64,000 nucleotides of DNA from Myxococcales bacterium (lineage in GTDB: Bacteria > Myxococcota_A > Polyangia > Nannocystales > Nannocystaceae): contig JACKDV010000008.1 of assembly GCA_020633315.1 (NCBI GenBank), forward strand, positions 62,001-126,000, written 5' to 3'. The notes beneath the pieces were generated by a model. It searched no databases. It worked only from the letters and a program-made list of their open reading frames with translations, and was not told the DNA's origin. Positions 51,340 to 60,705 of the stretch are shown piece by piece. The position numbers and the translations under genes were made by a program. Position 1 is the stretch's first letter, and each line of letters begins with the position of its first letter.

Positions 51340-52187
51340 TGAACGAATCAGAGCTGATGGCCTACTTCGAGGAGCGTCGGTCGCAGGTCGACCGCGCGCT
51401 GGATACCCTGCTCGCCAACGACGGCGCCGATCCGCTGCGCCTGCGCGAGGCGATGCGCTACGCGGTGCTCGAGGGCGGCAAGCGCATGCGCCCGCTGCTG
51501 ACCATCGCCGCCTGCGAGGCGGCGGGGGGCGACGCTGCGATGGCGATGCCGGCCGCCTGCGCGGTGGAGCTGGTGCACGCCTACTCGCTGGTGCACGACG
51601 ACCTCCCCGCGATGGACGACGACGACGAGCGCCGTGGCCGGCCCACCGTGCACGTGGCCTTCGGCCAGGCGGCGGCGGTGCTCACCGGCGATGCGCTGCT
51701 GACCCTGGCCTTCGGGGCCTTCGCGGGGGCCAAGGGCGGGCGCGGCCGTCCCTTCGAGGCGATGCTCGAGCTGGCCACCCGGGCGGGGATCGAGGGCATG
51801 GTGGGCGGCCAGGCGATCGATCTCGAGGCGGGGCAGGACATCCGCGAGCTCGAGCGGCTCGAGCACCTGCACGCCCTCAAGACCGGCGGCCTGTACCAGG
51901 CGAGCGGGGCCATGGGCGCGCTGCTGGCCGGGGCCGACGACGCGCTGGTGGAGCGCCTGCGTCGCTACGGCCTGGCCTTCGGCATCGCCTTCCAGCACGC
52001 CGACGACGTGCTCGACGACGATCAGCCGGCGCTGCGCAAGGCGGCGCTGGTGCGGGTCGAGGAGCTCGTGCGCGAGTGTCTCGGGCTGGTCGACGGCCTC
52101 GGGGCGGCGGCCGAGCCCCTGCGGGGCATCGCCCGGTGGGTGTCCGACCGCGCCGAGCGGGCGATGGCCGGCGAGATCGAGGACTGA
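51336..52187 (+). CDS. ispA: Polyprenyl (farnesyl/geranyl) diphosphate synthase
   Basis: A 283-residue trans-prenyltransferase. The first Asp-rich motif is D-D-L-P-A-M-D-D (88-95), with G-G-K-R-M-R-P (47-53) before it. The second is D-D-V-L-D-D (about residue 225). After that motif the usual ~25-residue GK-rich lid segment is missing (D-D-V-L-D-D is followed at once by Q-P-A-L-R-K-A-A). It condenses IPP onto allylic diphosphates for quinone, undecaprenyl or carotenoid precursors. Start ATG 51336 overlaps the xseB stop. The xseB-ispA pair is a common arrangement, often with dxs, which is absent here. Confidence 0.9.
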   Translation: MMNESELMAYFEERRSQVDRALDTLLANDGADPLRLREAMRYAVLEGGKRMRPLLTIAACEAAGGDAAMAMPAACAVELVHAYSLVHDDLPAMDDDDERRGRPTVHVAFGQAAAVLTGDALLTLAFGAFAGAKGGRGRPFEAMLELATRAGIEGMVGGQAIDLEAGQDIRELERLEHLHALKTGGLYQASGAMGALLAGADDALVERLRRYGLAFGIAFQHADDVLDDDQPALRKAALVRVEELVRECLGLVDGLGAAAEPLRGIARWVSDRAERAMAGEIED

Positions 52188-52224
52188 AGGTCCTGGCGGC
52201 CCGTCGCGAGGGCGCCGGCCGGGC

Positions 52225-53187
52225 TCACTGGTCGGCGCGCTCGAGCGTCACCGTGTCGAAGATCGGCTTGCAGACCTCGAGGTCGATCATCGGGTCGCAG
52301 GCGTAGGGGAAGCGGTACTGATCGTGCCCCACCTCGCGCAGCACCGCGGCGAGGTCGACCGAGCGCGCGCCCGAGTCGGGGAGCTGGAAGGTGGAGGAGG
52401 GCGGGGCGCCGACCACCGCGATGTAGTCGGCGTCGCAGTCCATGTCGCCGAGGCAATCGGGGAAGGCCTTGTCGTAGTAGATGTGCGCGTGGCCCTTGCC
52501 CTCGATCGAGCCCTGGTCGGGGGGGATCATCTCGAAGTTGAGGGTGGTGAGCTCGACCGTGATCTCGGCGTCGTCGAGCGGGAAGGTCGTGCCCGGCCAC
52601 GGCGACTTGATGGCCACGAAGGGGCGCAGCCCCTCGACCGCCTCGCTCTCGATCCAGATGAGGCGCGTGCCGGTGGACTCGGGGTTGTCGTAGGGCACGC
52701 CGTCGTTGCGCACTGCCTGGGCCGTGATGCGGTGCGGCCCCGCCTGGTTGTCGATGTCGATCGTGACCGCGGTGGGGTTGTCGATGCTGCCGGTGTCGAT
52801 GATCGCCTGCTGCGCGCCATCGACGGTGACCACCACGTGGCCCTCGCCGAAGACATGGGCCTGGTCGGGATCGAACTCGACCAAGTCGAGCTCGCCCTGG
52901 ATGCGGATCTCGATGGTCAGCGGATCCGGCGGCGGGCCGATGGGGATGTCGGGGGTGGCGGTGACGAAGCGCTGCTCGTCCTCGGGGTTGGTCACGAGCA
53001 CGCGAGGCACGCCCTCGCTGCTCTCGCACACCCCGTTGACGCAGCTCAGGCCGCTGGGGCAGTTGGCCTCCACCTGCGTGCAGGCGAACACGCTGCCCAG
53101 CCCGGGATCGAGGTCGGTGGTGTAGCAGCCGCCGAGGAGCAGGGCGCCGAGCGAGATCCCGGCGATGGTTCCACTGAGCTGGTGCAT
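52225..53187 (-). CDS. Cys-rich lipoprotein with beta-sandwich domains
   Basis: A 320-residue lipoprotein (lipobox G-G-C) with four cysteines near the N-terminus (C-T-Q-V-E-A-N-C-P-S-G-L-S-C-V-N-G-V-C), the myxobacterial disulphide type. The rest is beta-rich with a P-P-P-D-P-L-T-I linker and repeated E-I-R-I/V-T-V-D strands; two similar modules of about 110 residues seem present. No catalytic motif. ATG 53187 follows AGAGGA (53195-53200, 7 nt upstream). It lies 34 bp downstream of the TPR protein gene and probably shares its transcript. Confidence 0.78.
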   Translation of the reverse strand: MHQLSGTIAGISLGALLLGGCYTTDLDPGLGSVFACTQVEANCPSGLSCVNGVCESSEGVPRVLVTNPEDEQRFVTATPDIPIGPPPDPLTIEIRIQGELDLVEFDPDQAHVFGEGHVVVTVDGAQQAIIDTGSIDNPTAVTIDIDNQAGPHRITAQAVRNDGVPYDNPESTGTRLIWIESEAVEGLRPFVAIKSPWPGTTFPLDDAEITVELTTLNFEMIPPDQGSIEGKGHAHIYYDKAFPDCLGDMDCDADYIAVVGAPPSSTFQLPDSGARSVDLAAVLREVGHDQYRFPYACDPMIDLEVCKPIFDTVTLERADQ

Positions 53188-53221
53188 CGCAATCCTCTAG
53201 ATGATGATGAAGAAGGCAGGA

Positions 53222-54124
53222 TCAGAAGCGCCCGGTGAGGGCGAGCCCGGCCGTCGACGGCCCGAGCCAGGCGCTGGCCCGCACCGCCTGGCGCTTGCGC
53301 AGCCCCAGGGCCAACAGGACGCTGCCGGTGACCGCCACCACGGCACCTCCCGCCGCCATGCCGATCTGGATCGCCTCGAGGCGCTTGCCCTGGTCCTCCA
53401 GGGTCTGGGTCTCGGCGAAGGTGAGCCCGTCGGGGTTGCCGCCCGATTGCACGTCGTCGACCGCCTTGCTGCGCTGACCGGCCGCCACTCCGAAGCCGAT
53501 GCCGCCGCCGAGCGCGACGGCCCCCCCGAGGCCGATGAGCGCGGCGCCGGCGATGACCAGGCCCTTGCCCTCGTCCTTGGGCTCCTGTGGCACGTCGTCC
53601 TTGGGCTCGACCGGAGGGGGCGCCTTGCTGCGCTCGGCCTCGAGGCGCGCCGCCTCGGCTGCCTCGGCGTCACGCTTCTGCTGCTCGATGCGCTCCTCGA
53701 GATCGTGGATGCGATCCTCCACGTTGGCTCGGTCGGGGGCGTCGGGCTTGGCCCGCAGATAGGTGGCGAAGGCCCGGATCGCCTCGTCGAGCTTGCCGAG
53801 CTTCTCGTAGCAGAGCCCGATGTTGTACTGGAAGTCGGGCGAGGCGTAGAGGCTGGCTGCCTCCTTGAAGTCCGCCAGCGCCGCCTCGTACTGGGCATGG
53901 TTGTAGTTGTCGGTGCCGCGCTCGTAGGCCCGCATCGCCTGATCGAGCTGGGCATCCTGGGCGGTGCTCGCGTCGTCGGGCGCGGCCGGCTCAGCCGATT
54001 GCGCCCGCACCGCGGCCACGGGCAGGGCGGCTTGGGTCACGACGAGCACCAGCGCAGCCGCCCCGAGGCGGCCCAGCCGGGAAGGGGGAGCGAGGCGACG
54101 ACGGGCTCGGATCGGGTGACGCAC
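53222..54124 (-). CDS. Exported TPR protein with C-terminal membrane helices
   Basis: A 300-residue protein with a cleavable signal peptide (A-A-L-V-L-V-V-T-Q-A-A-L-P-V-A-A-V-R-A-Q), a TPR block (residues about 55-130: Y-E-A-A-L-A-D-F-K-E-A-A, Y-N-I-G-L-C-Y-E-K-L-G-K-L-D-E-A), a charged helical linker rich in Glu/Ala/Arg, a Lys/Asp/Pro-rich segment, and two Gly/Ala-rich hydrophobic helices (about 195-280). The family is common in myxobacteria, function unknown. GTG 54124 is the start closest to the signal peptide; nothing better is visible. It precedes the lipoprotein gene on the same strand. Confidence 0.8.
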   Translation of the reverse strand: MRHPIRARRRLAPPSRLGRLGAAALVLVVTQAALPVAAVRAQSAEPAAPDDASTAQDAQLDQAMRAYERGTDNYNHAQYEAALADFKEAASLYASPDFQYNIGLCYEKLGKLDEAIRAFATYLRAKPDAPDRANVEDRIHDLEERIEQQKRDAEAAEAARLEAERSKAPPPVEPKDDVPQEPKDEGKGLVIAGAALIGLGGAVALGGGIGFGVAAGQRSKAVDDVQSGGNPDGLTFAETQTLEDQGKRLEAIQIGMAAGGAVVAVTGSVLLALGLRKRQAVRASAWLGPSTAGLALTGRF

Positions 54125-54286
54125 GGGCTTCGACGGATCCCGACTATACGTCCTGATGGCCGGTCCTGGCCACATTGGTCTCTCGGCGGGGGGCACGGCG
54201 ACGGGGGCGGGACGGCCGGGGTGGAAAATGGGCCCTCCCCGCCCGTGGCGACGGCTGCGCCGGCCTGCTAGCATCCCCGCTCGGAG

Positions 54287-55201
54287 ATGTCGAAGTCGAC
54301 GATTCGCCTGGAGCCGAACGACATCGAGCGGATCCGCGGCAGCAAGAAGCGGGCGTTCGTCGTCGTGTTGTCGGGTGATCGCATGGGGGAGATGTTCCCC
54401 CTCAAGGGCGATCGCACGACCATCGGGCGCGGTCTGCAGACCGACGTGCGGATCAACGACGAGGGAATATCGCGCACCCACGCCGTCGTCGAGAGGGAGG
54501 ATGGCGACTACCTGCTCAGCGACGCGGGCTCGACCAACGGGACCTTCGCCAACGGCAACAAGGTGGATCGCTACAAGCTGCAGGAGGGCGACAAGATCCA
54601 GATCGGTGCCTCCAGCGTGCTCAAGTTCACCTACCACGACGACATCGACGAGGACTTCCAGCGCAACCTCTACGAGTCGGCGCTGCGGGACCGCCTCACC
54701 GGGATCTTCAACCGCGGCTACTTCTCCAACCGGCTCGAGAGCGACGTGGCCTTCGCGCTGCGCCACGGCAAGCCGCTGTCGCTGGTCATCTTCGACATCG
54801 ACGACTTCAAGCGGATCAACGACGACAACGGCCACCCCGTGGGCGACCAGGTGCTGTCCGCCCTCGCGCATCGCGTGCTGGGCACGACCCGCAGCGAGGA
54901 CATCTTCGCGCGCTACGGCGGGGAGGAGTTCGCGCTGATATGCCGCGACGTGGACGCCATCCGAGCCGCCCGCGCGGCCTACCGGATCAAGGACACGGTG
55001 GTCTCCAAGCCCTTCGAGGTGGAGGGCCGCAGGCTCGAGGTGACCGTCTCGGTGGGGGTGGCCGACCTGGGGATGCTGGTGGAGCCCAAGGCGGAGGCGC
55101 TGGTCGAGGCGGCCGACGCCGCGCTGTACCTGGCCAAGCGCAGCGGCAAGAACCGGGTGGAGATCTACGACCCGGAGAACGAGCCGACGCGCCTGGTGTG
55201 A
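54287..55201 (+). CDS. FHA domain / GGDEF diguanylate cyclase
   Basis: A 304-residue soluble protein. Residues about 24-112 form a forkhead-associated phosphothreonine-binding domain (I-G-R-G, S-R-T-H, S-T-N-G-T). Residues about 125-295 form the GGDEF domain with G-G-E-E-F at 211-215 and an intact I-site R-S-E-D (202-205, five residues before), so product inhibition is expected. It makes cyclic di-GMP and is presumably controlled by a protein kinase through FHA. The next gene, a lytic transglycosylase, starts with a GTGA overlap. Confidence 0.94.
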   Translation: MSKSTIRLEPNDIERIRGSKKRAFVVVLSGDRMGEMFPLKGDRTTIGRGLQTDVRINDEGISRTHAVVEREDGDYLLSDAGSTNGTFANGNKVDRYKLQEGDKIQIGASSVLKFTYHDDIDEDFQRNLYESALRDRLTGIFNRGYFSNRLESDVAFALRHGKPLSLVIFDIDDFKRINDDNGHPVGDQVLSALAHRVLGTTRSEDIFARYGGEEFALICRDVDAIRAARAAYRIKDTVVSKPFEVEGRRLEVTVSVGVADLGMLVEPKAEALVEAADAALYLAKRSGKNRVEIYDPENEPTRLV

Positions 55202-57636
55202 GCGCGAGCGGGGCAGCGGTGACCAGGGGAGGACGGACGCGGACGCGAAGGATCGGCGGGACCGCGGCGGCGGGGCTCGTCGGCCTGTGGCTCGCGCTCG
55301 GCTGCCGCAGTGACGGCGCGCCCGCGCTGCACACCGCGATCGATGCTCCCGAGCCCGGGGAGCCGGGGGCGGACGGGACCAAGGCGCCGCCGAAGGGCGG
55401 GCCGAGCGACGGGCGGGAGCTGTGGTTCGTCGAGGGGCCGGGGCGCGAGGCGATCATCGCCCGCGAGCGCCGGGACCACGAGACGGCGCGGGAGCGGCTC
55501 GATGCGCTGCTCGCCGCCGAGCCCACGAGCGCCGACGAGCGCGGGGCCGCCGAGCTACTGCGGGCGCTCGAGCACCTCGAGCAGGACGAGCACGCCGCGG
55601 CGGCCGAGCGCTTCGCGAAGGCCCGCGAGGCTCCCGGCCTGCGGCCGATCGAGGACTGGCTGCGGCGCTGGGAGGCGCAGGCCCGGCTCGACGCGGGGCA
55701 GCCCGAGGTGGCGCGGACCCTGGTCGACGAGCTCGAGGCCGGGCTGCGCTCGCGCTCGGCCGTGGCCGGCGACCTGCAGGTGATCGAGGGCGACGCCCGC
55801 CAGCGCACCGACGATCTCGACGGGGCCCGGGCCGCCTACGATGCCTACCTCAGCGATCACCCGCAGGGTGATCGCCGCTTCGAGGTGCAGGCGAAGCTGG
55901 CCCGCATGCTCGCCGCGCGCGAGGACGAGGGCTCTCGCCGCGAGGCGCTCACCCTCTACGATCGCCTGCGCGAGTCCGTGCCGCTGTCCGACTACGCGGA
56001 CGAGGCCGAGGCGGCGATCCCCGGGCTCGAGAAGGCGGTGGGGGCCCTGCGCAGCGAGTCGGCGACGCGGGTGCACGAGCGTGAGCTGGGGGTGCTGCGG
56101 GTCGAGGCCATGCTCGATCGGGGGCGCTACGCAGTCGCGATCAAGGAGGTCGATCGCCTGGTGGGCAAGGGCAAGCTCGACGCGGCCCAGCGCTGTCGGC
56201 TGCTCTACGTGAAGGGATCGGCGATCTTCAAGCAGCGTCGGCGGGCCGACGCGCGCCCCTCCTTCGAACGGGCCGAGCGCGAGTGTGCCAAGGCCGGCAA
56301 GGCGTTCGAGACCACGCAGGTCAAGTCGCGCTACCAGGGGGCGCGGGGCTGGTACGCCGAGGGCAAGTACGCCAAGGCCGGCGCGGTGTTCGAGTCGATC
56401 GCGGCCGAGCACGGCGATCACAGCTACGCCGACGATGCCCTGGTGCTCGCGGGTGAGTCGTGGGAGTCCCACGGAGATCCCGAGCGCGCGGCTCGGGCCT
56501 ACCACCGCGCGATCGAGGAGCACCCCGGCGACATGCGGCACGAGGCGCTGCGTCGGCTGCTGGTGATGCGCTTCGTGGCCGGGGCCTACGCCGAGGTGCT
56601 GGCGCTGGTCGACGACGCGCTGAAGGGTTCCATCGTCCACCCGGCCGAGCGGGCCAAGCTGCTCTACTTCCGCGGGCGCGCCCTCGATCGCCTCGGTCGC
56701 AGCGACGAGGCCGACGAGGCCTGGCTCGAGGCGGTGGCGACGGCTCCCCTCGACTACCCGGCCCTGCAGGCGCTATCGCGGCTGCGCGAGCGCGGGCCGC
56801 AGCCGTGGGCCCAGGCGCTCGATCGCCTGCGGGGTGGGGCGTCGGTGAAGAGCCGCGACGAGGCCTCCGCCGCCCAGGCGCTGCAGCGGGCTCGGATCCT
56901 CGCACGACTCGGGCTCGGCGACGAGGCGCGCGACGAGCTGCGCCACGCGAAGATCGACGGCTGGCCCGCGATCGCGGTGCTCAACCAGGCGGGGCTGTAC
57001 CCCGCGGCGCAGCGCGAGCTGGCCAACCTGGGCGCACGCTGGCGGGCGCAGGCCCCGGGCGCCGACAACCGCGAGCGCTGGGAGGGGGCGCACCCGCGGC
57101 CCTTCGCCGAGATCATCGATCCCGGCGAGCCCGAGCACGAGGTGCCGGCGCTGCTCACCTACGCGATCATGCAGACCGAGAGCCGCTTCGATCCGGGGGT
57201 GACCTCGTTCGCCGGGGCGCGGGGCCTGGTGCAGCTCATGCCGGCCACCGCCAAGGGCCTGGCCAAGGCGGCCGGGATCCGCCTCGATGGCGACCGCGCG
57301 CTGTTCGACCCGGCGCTCAACCTCGACCTCGGCATGCGCTACCTGGGCCGCCTCACCGCACGCTTCGGGGGAGGGGAGGCCGCGGTGGCGCTGGCGATCC
57401 CCAGCTACAACGCCGGGGCCGGCTCGGTCGATCGTTGGCTGCGCGAGCGCGGGAGCTGGGACCTCGATCTCTTCATCGAGTCGATCCCCTACGACGAGAC
57501 TCGCAAGTACACCCAGTCGGTGCTCGGTCGCTGGTGGGCCTATCGCTGGCTGTACGCCGAGGGCGAGCCGGAGCAGCGCGTGCCCTACCTTCCACTGACC
57601 GTGCCGAGCAAGGGCGCGGACGACAGCGACGAGTAG
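55198..57636 (+). CDS. Lytic transglycosylase lipoprotein with TPR-like repeats
   Basis: An 812-residue lipoprotein (lipobox A-L-G-C). Residues about 80-610 are helical TPR-like repeats, as in Slt70's ring. The C-terminal SLT domain (about 640-790) has the catalytic Glu in M-Q-T-E-S-R-F-D-P, followed by A-R-G-L-V-Q-L-M-P-A-T-A and the substrate motif Y-N-A-G-A-G. It cleaves peptidoglycan glycan strands in the periplasm. GTG 55198 overlaps the cyclase stop (GTGA); GTG 55219 is an alternative. Coupling to a cyclic di-GMP synthase may link wall turnover to that signal (inference). Confidence 0.92.
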   Translation: MSASGAAVTRGGRTRTRRIGGTAAAGLVGLWLALGCRSDGAPALHTAIDAPEPGEPGADGTKAPPKGGPSDGRELWFVEGPGREAIIARERRDHETARERLDALLAAEPTSADERGAAELLRALEHLEQDEHAAAAERFAKAREAPGLRPIEDWLRRWEAQARLDAGQPEVARTLVDELEAGLRSRSAVAGDLQVIEGDARQRTDDLDGARAAYDAYLSDHPQGDRRFEVQAKLARMLAAREDEGSRREALTLYDRLRESVPLSDYADEAEAAIPGLEKAVGALRSESATRVHERELGVLRVEAMLDRGRYAVAIKEVDRLVGKGKLDAAQRCRLLYVKGSAIFKQRRRADARPSFERAERECAKAGKAFETTQVKSRYQGARGWYAEGKYAKAGAVFESIAAEHGDHSYADDALVLAGESWESHGDPERAARAYHRAIEEHPGDMRHEALRRLLVMRFVAGAYAEVLALVDDALKGSIVHPAERAKLLYFRGRALDRLGRSDEADEAWLEAVATAPLDYPALQALSRLRERGPQPWAQALDRLRGGASVKSRDEASAAQALQRARILARLGLGDEARDELRHAKIDGWPAIAVLNQAGLYPAAQRELANLGARWRAQAPGADNRERWEGAHPRPFAEIIDPGEPEHEVPALLTYAIMQTESRFDPGVTSFAGARGLVQLMPATAKGLAKAAGIRLDGDRALFDPALNLDLGMRYLGRLTARFGGGEAAVALAIPSYNAGAGSVDRWLRERGSWDLDLFIESIPYDETRKYTQSVLGRWWAYRWLYAEGEPEQRVPYLPLTVPSKGADDSDE

Positions 57637-57661
57637 CCGTGCGCTCGCGAGGCGGCCGGGC

Positions 57662-58459
57662 TCAGGTGGACGAGGGCTTGGGCGGGAGCTGCCCGGCGGT
57701 GGGCGGCGGATTGCCGGGGCCGAGCGCGGCTTCCTTGGCGAGCTTGCGCTCCATGCTGCGGATCTTGGCGGTGAAGAACGCCTCGGCGCCCGCGTAGAGG
57801 CACACGAAGGTCCACACCGGCGAGAGCTGGGTGATCCAGGCCAAGCTCCACACCGCGAACACCAGCGAGGCCCGCCCCACGTCGCCGTTGAGGAGCTGCC
57901 CCGTGCCCGGCAGGAACATGCTGAGCAGGCCAGCCGTGACGGGCAGCCGCGGCTCCTCGGCCTCGTCGTCGATGGTGGCGAGGGCGTCGTCGGGCGAGGC
58001 CTGCATCAGCACGCCGTGCTCACCGAGCTCGCGGGCGCTGTCGACGAAGAGCGCCTCGAGCCGACCCTTGTCCTCGGCTGGGAGCTGGTAGCGCCGCGGG
58101 ATGCCGCCGGTGCGCAGCAGCTCGCCCGCCTGCACCATCGCATCGAGGGTGTTCTCGACGTCGGTCTGGGGCAGGTGCAGGGTGCTGGCCGCGGCCGAGG
58201 CCGTGACGGCGGAGGTGCGAGGGTCGGCGAGCAGGCTCAGCAGCTGCGAGCGCAGCTCGTCGGTGCCCAGGGGGGCGGAGGCGCTGGGCGGGGTGGCGCG
58301 CGCCGTGTGGTCCCAGCCCACGCCCGCGGGGGCGGACTCGGGCGGGGGGCCGTCCTCCTCGAGCCCGAAGGTGGTGGGCTCGGGGCTGCGCTCCCGGCTG
58401 GTCCAGCGATTGCGCCGAGCCCGCTCCAGGAGCCGACGACCACGGGGACGGCTCACCAT
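57662..58459 (-). CDS. Membrane protein with winged-helix-like and TM2-like regions
   Basis: A 265-residue protein. Residues 1-65 are basic and Pro-rich; residues about 65-125 resemble a small winged-helix or IF3-like helical module (T-D-E-L-R-S-Q-L-L-S-L-L, then E-N-T-L-D-A-M-V-Q-A-G-E-L-L-R-T-G). Residues about 170-225 contain two membrane helices like the TM2 domain (L-P-G-T-G-Q-L-L-N-G-D). Function unknown. ATG 58459 is supported by GGAGG (58466-58470, 6 nt upstream). It stands alone between the convergent transglycosylase and dapD. Confidence 0.7.
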   Translation of the reverse strand: MVSRPRGRRLLERARRNRWTSRERSPEPTTFGLEEDGPPPESAPAGVGWDHTARATPPSASAPLGTDELRSQLLSLLADPRTSAVTASAAASTLHLPQTDVENTLDAMVQAGELLRTGGIPRRYQLPAEDKGRLEALFVDSARELGEHGVLMQASPDDALATIDDEAEEPRLPVTAGLLSMFLPGTGQLLNGDVGRASLVFAVWSLAWITQLSPVWTFVCLYAGAEAFFTAKIRSMERKLAKEAALGPGNPPPTAGQLPPKPSST

Positions 58460-58583
58460 CGCGAGCCTCCGGCCGGGATCGTCCGCTTCGCTGCGTCTTT
58501 CATGGTCGCTGGAGCCTTCATCGTAGCAGAGGGCGTCCCGGGGAGCCCGTGCCCTCGTTGGGGCCCCCTTGCGCCGCTGCCGG

Positions 58584-59432
<849 letters not shown>

Positions 59433-59574
59433 GCCGGCTCTTTTGCCCCCCCAACGCCGGCCCCGCAAGGTGGCGATCCGGTCGATTCGACTGTGAGCCT
59501 TTGGAGATCTCGCCGAGGAGATCGTTTGTTCTTTTTGTAAGCGTCAAAGGTCCGTGAGAGGAACCGCAAGTGAA

Positions 59575-59592
59575 TCGTCAAGGGATTGACGA
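59575..59592. repeat. Inverted repeat TCGTCAA-N4-TTGACGA
   Basis: A perfect 7-bp inverted repeat with a 4-bp spacer, a typical operator layout, in the dapD/NtrC-like divergent region. The right arm TTGACG could also act as a -35 hexamer. Confidence 0.55.
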
Positions 59593-59645
59593 AATGGGTG
59601 TCCGAGATTGGGCCTTTCGTGTCGTTCGGTGGCCCATACCGCCAT

Positions 59646-59679
59646 CGTCATGACGCTCCAGGGACCAATCACGTCATGA
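59646..59679. repeat. Palindrome CGTCATGACG plus downstream half copy
   Basis: A perfect 10-bp palindrome (59646-59655) is followed by a second CGTCATGA (59672-59679) 26 bp further on. Both lie between the other repeats and the NtrC-like start. Confidence 0.5.
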
Positions 59680-59710
59680 AAGGGACCCCTCATTCCTAAG
59701 GATCGCTTCA

Positions 59711-59731
59711 AGTTACTGGAATTGCGTAACT
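59711..59731. repeat. Inverted repeat AGTTAC-N9-GTAACT at the NtrC-like start
   Basis: A perfect 6-bp inverted repeat with a 9-nt spacer ends 3 bp before ATG 59735 and so covers the ribosome-binding region. It could be a self-operator or an mRNA hairpin controlling translation. Confidence 0.55.
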
Positions 59732-59734
59732 CCT

Positions 59735-60676
59735 ATGGAAACGAACGTGATGTGCACGACCTCTGCAGGGGGAGACGTGCCGAGGAGGGCCACCCCGATG
59801 CAAGTCGCCGATCATTTTTCACCGTCGTTCTCCGACTCGATCGCCGAGGCCCGCGTTCGTACCGCTCCGCCCTGCTATCTGGGGCACTCGGCCGCGGCCC
59901 GCCGCGTGCAGGCCCTCGTGCACCGGGCGGTTCGCAGCAACCTGCCCGTGCTGCTGGTCGGGCCCACCGGCACCGGTCGCGAGACCATCGCTCGCATCCT
60001 CCATCACTTCGGCGGTGGCGAGGCGCCGGCGCTCGAGGTCATCCGCGCCTCCGAGCAGAAGTCCCGCCTGGTGAGCCTCGGTGCCTTCACCTACCTCGCC
60101 GACCTCGAGGATCTCCCGCTCGAGGAGCAGGCCCGGCTGCCCGCGCTCACCGGACTCGGTCGCCTGGTGATCGGCACCCAGCTCCGCCCCGAGAGCGACG
60201 AGGGCCGCAGCCGCCTGCATCCCCAGATCGTGCGTTGGGCCAGCGGCGTCCGCATCGACGTGCCGAGCCTCGCCGAGCGCATCGAGGACCTCGAGTTCCT
60301 TGCCACCGACATCCTCCGTCGCACGCCCACGCGGCGCCCGATCGGTGGCATCGCCGACAACGCGCTGGATTGCCTGCGCAGCTACCCCTGGCCGGGCAAC
60401 GTCGACGAGCTCGAGGAGGTCCTGGTCCATGCGATCGGGGCCGGTGCCTCCGAGCAGATCGAGCTCCGCGATCTCCCGGCCAAGCTCCGGGTTCGCGACG
60501 TGCACCAGACCCGCGCGGAGTCTCCCGAGCGGCAGCTGTGCCTCGAGGAGGCCGAGAAGCAGGCGATTCGCCGGGCCCTCAACTACGCCCGCGGCAACAA
60601 GCGCAAGGCGGCCCGACTGCTCCACATCGGCAAGACCACCCTCTACCGCAAGCTCAAGCAGTACGACCTCGAGTAA
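59735..60676 (+). CDS. Degenerate NtrC-like (sigma-54 regulator-type) protein with Fis-type HTH
   Basis: A 313-residue protein with the AAA+ core and HTH order of NtrC-family activators but eroded motifs. Walker A reads G-P-T-G-T-G-R-E (Arg for the catalytic Lys), the GAFTGA sigma-54 loop is absent, and the Walker B equivalent is F-T-Y-L-A-D-L-E-D-L-P instead of LFLDEI. The winged R-finger helices and W-P-G-N-V-D-E-L-E are kept. The C-terminal Fis-type HTH is complete (N-Y-A-R-G-N-K-R-K-A-A-R-L-L, T-L-Y-R-K-L-K-Q-Y). It probably binds DNA without activating sigma-54. ATG 59735; an in-frame ATG at 59798 is possible. Confidence 0.82.
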   Translation: METNVMCTTSAGGDVPRRATPMQVADHFSPSFSDSIAEARVRTAPPCYLGHSAAARRVQALVHRAVRSNLPVLLVGPTGTGRETIARILHHFGGGEAPALEVIRASEQKSRLVSLGAFTYLADLEDLPLEEQARLPALTGLGRLVIGTQLRPESDEGRSRLHPQIVRWASGVRIDVPSLAERIEDLEFLATDILRRTPTRRPIGGIADNALDCLRSYPWPGNVDELEEVLVHAIGAGASEQIELRDLPAKLRVRDVHQTRAESPERQLCLEEAEKQAIRRALNYARGNKRKAARLLHIGKTTLYRKLKQYDLE

Positions 60677-60705
60677 CGAGGGGCGGGTTGGCTCCGTCGC
60701 CCTCG
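60677..60705 (+). terminator. Hairpin directly after the NtrC-like stop
   Basis: CGAGGGGCG (60677-60685) pairs with CGCCCTCG (60698-60705) with a 1-nt bulge and starts on the base after the TAA stop. There is no T run. It is the first of three hairpins in this gap. Confidence 0.45.

Larger units (their letters stand above)
59433..59734. other. 302-bp divergent intergenic region rich in CGTCA motifs
   Basis: This region between dapD and the NtrC-like gene is AT-richer than its surroundings and holds no gene. It contains six CGTCA/TGACG copies between 59542 and 59676, two nested in palindromes, plus a further inverted repeat at the NtrC-like start. No sigma-54 promoter consensus (GG-N10-GC in the required form) was recognised. 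It is the best candidate control region in the window. Confidence 0.6.

Noticed and set aside
59581..59592. TTGACG as a -35 box of the NtrC-like gene
   Set aside because: No acceptable -10 hexamer lies 16-18 bp downstream, and the motif is better explained as an arm of the inverted repeat.
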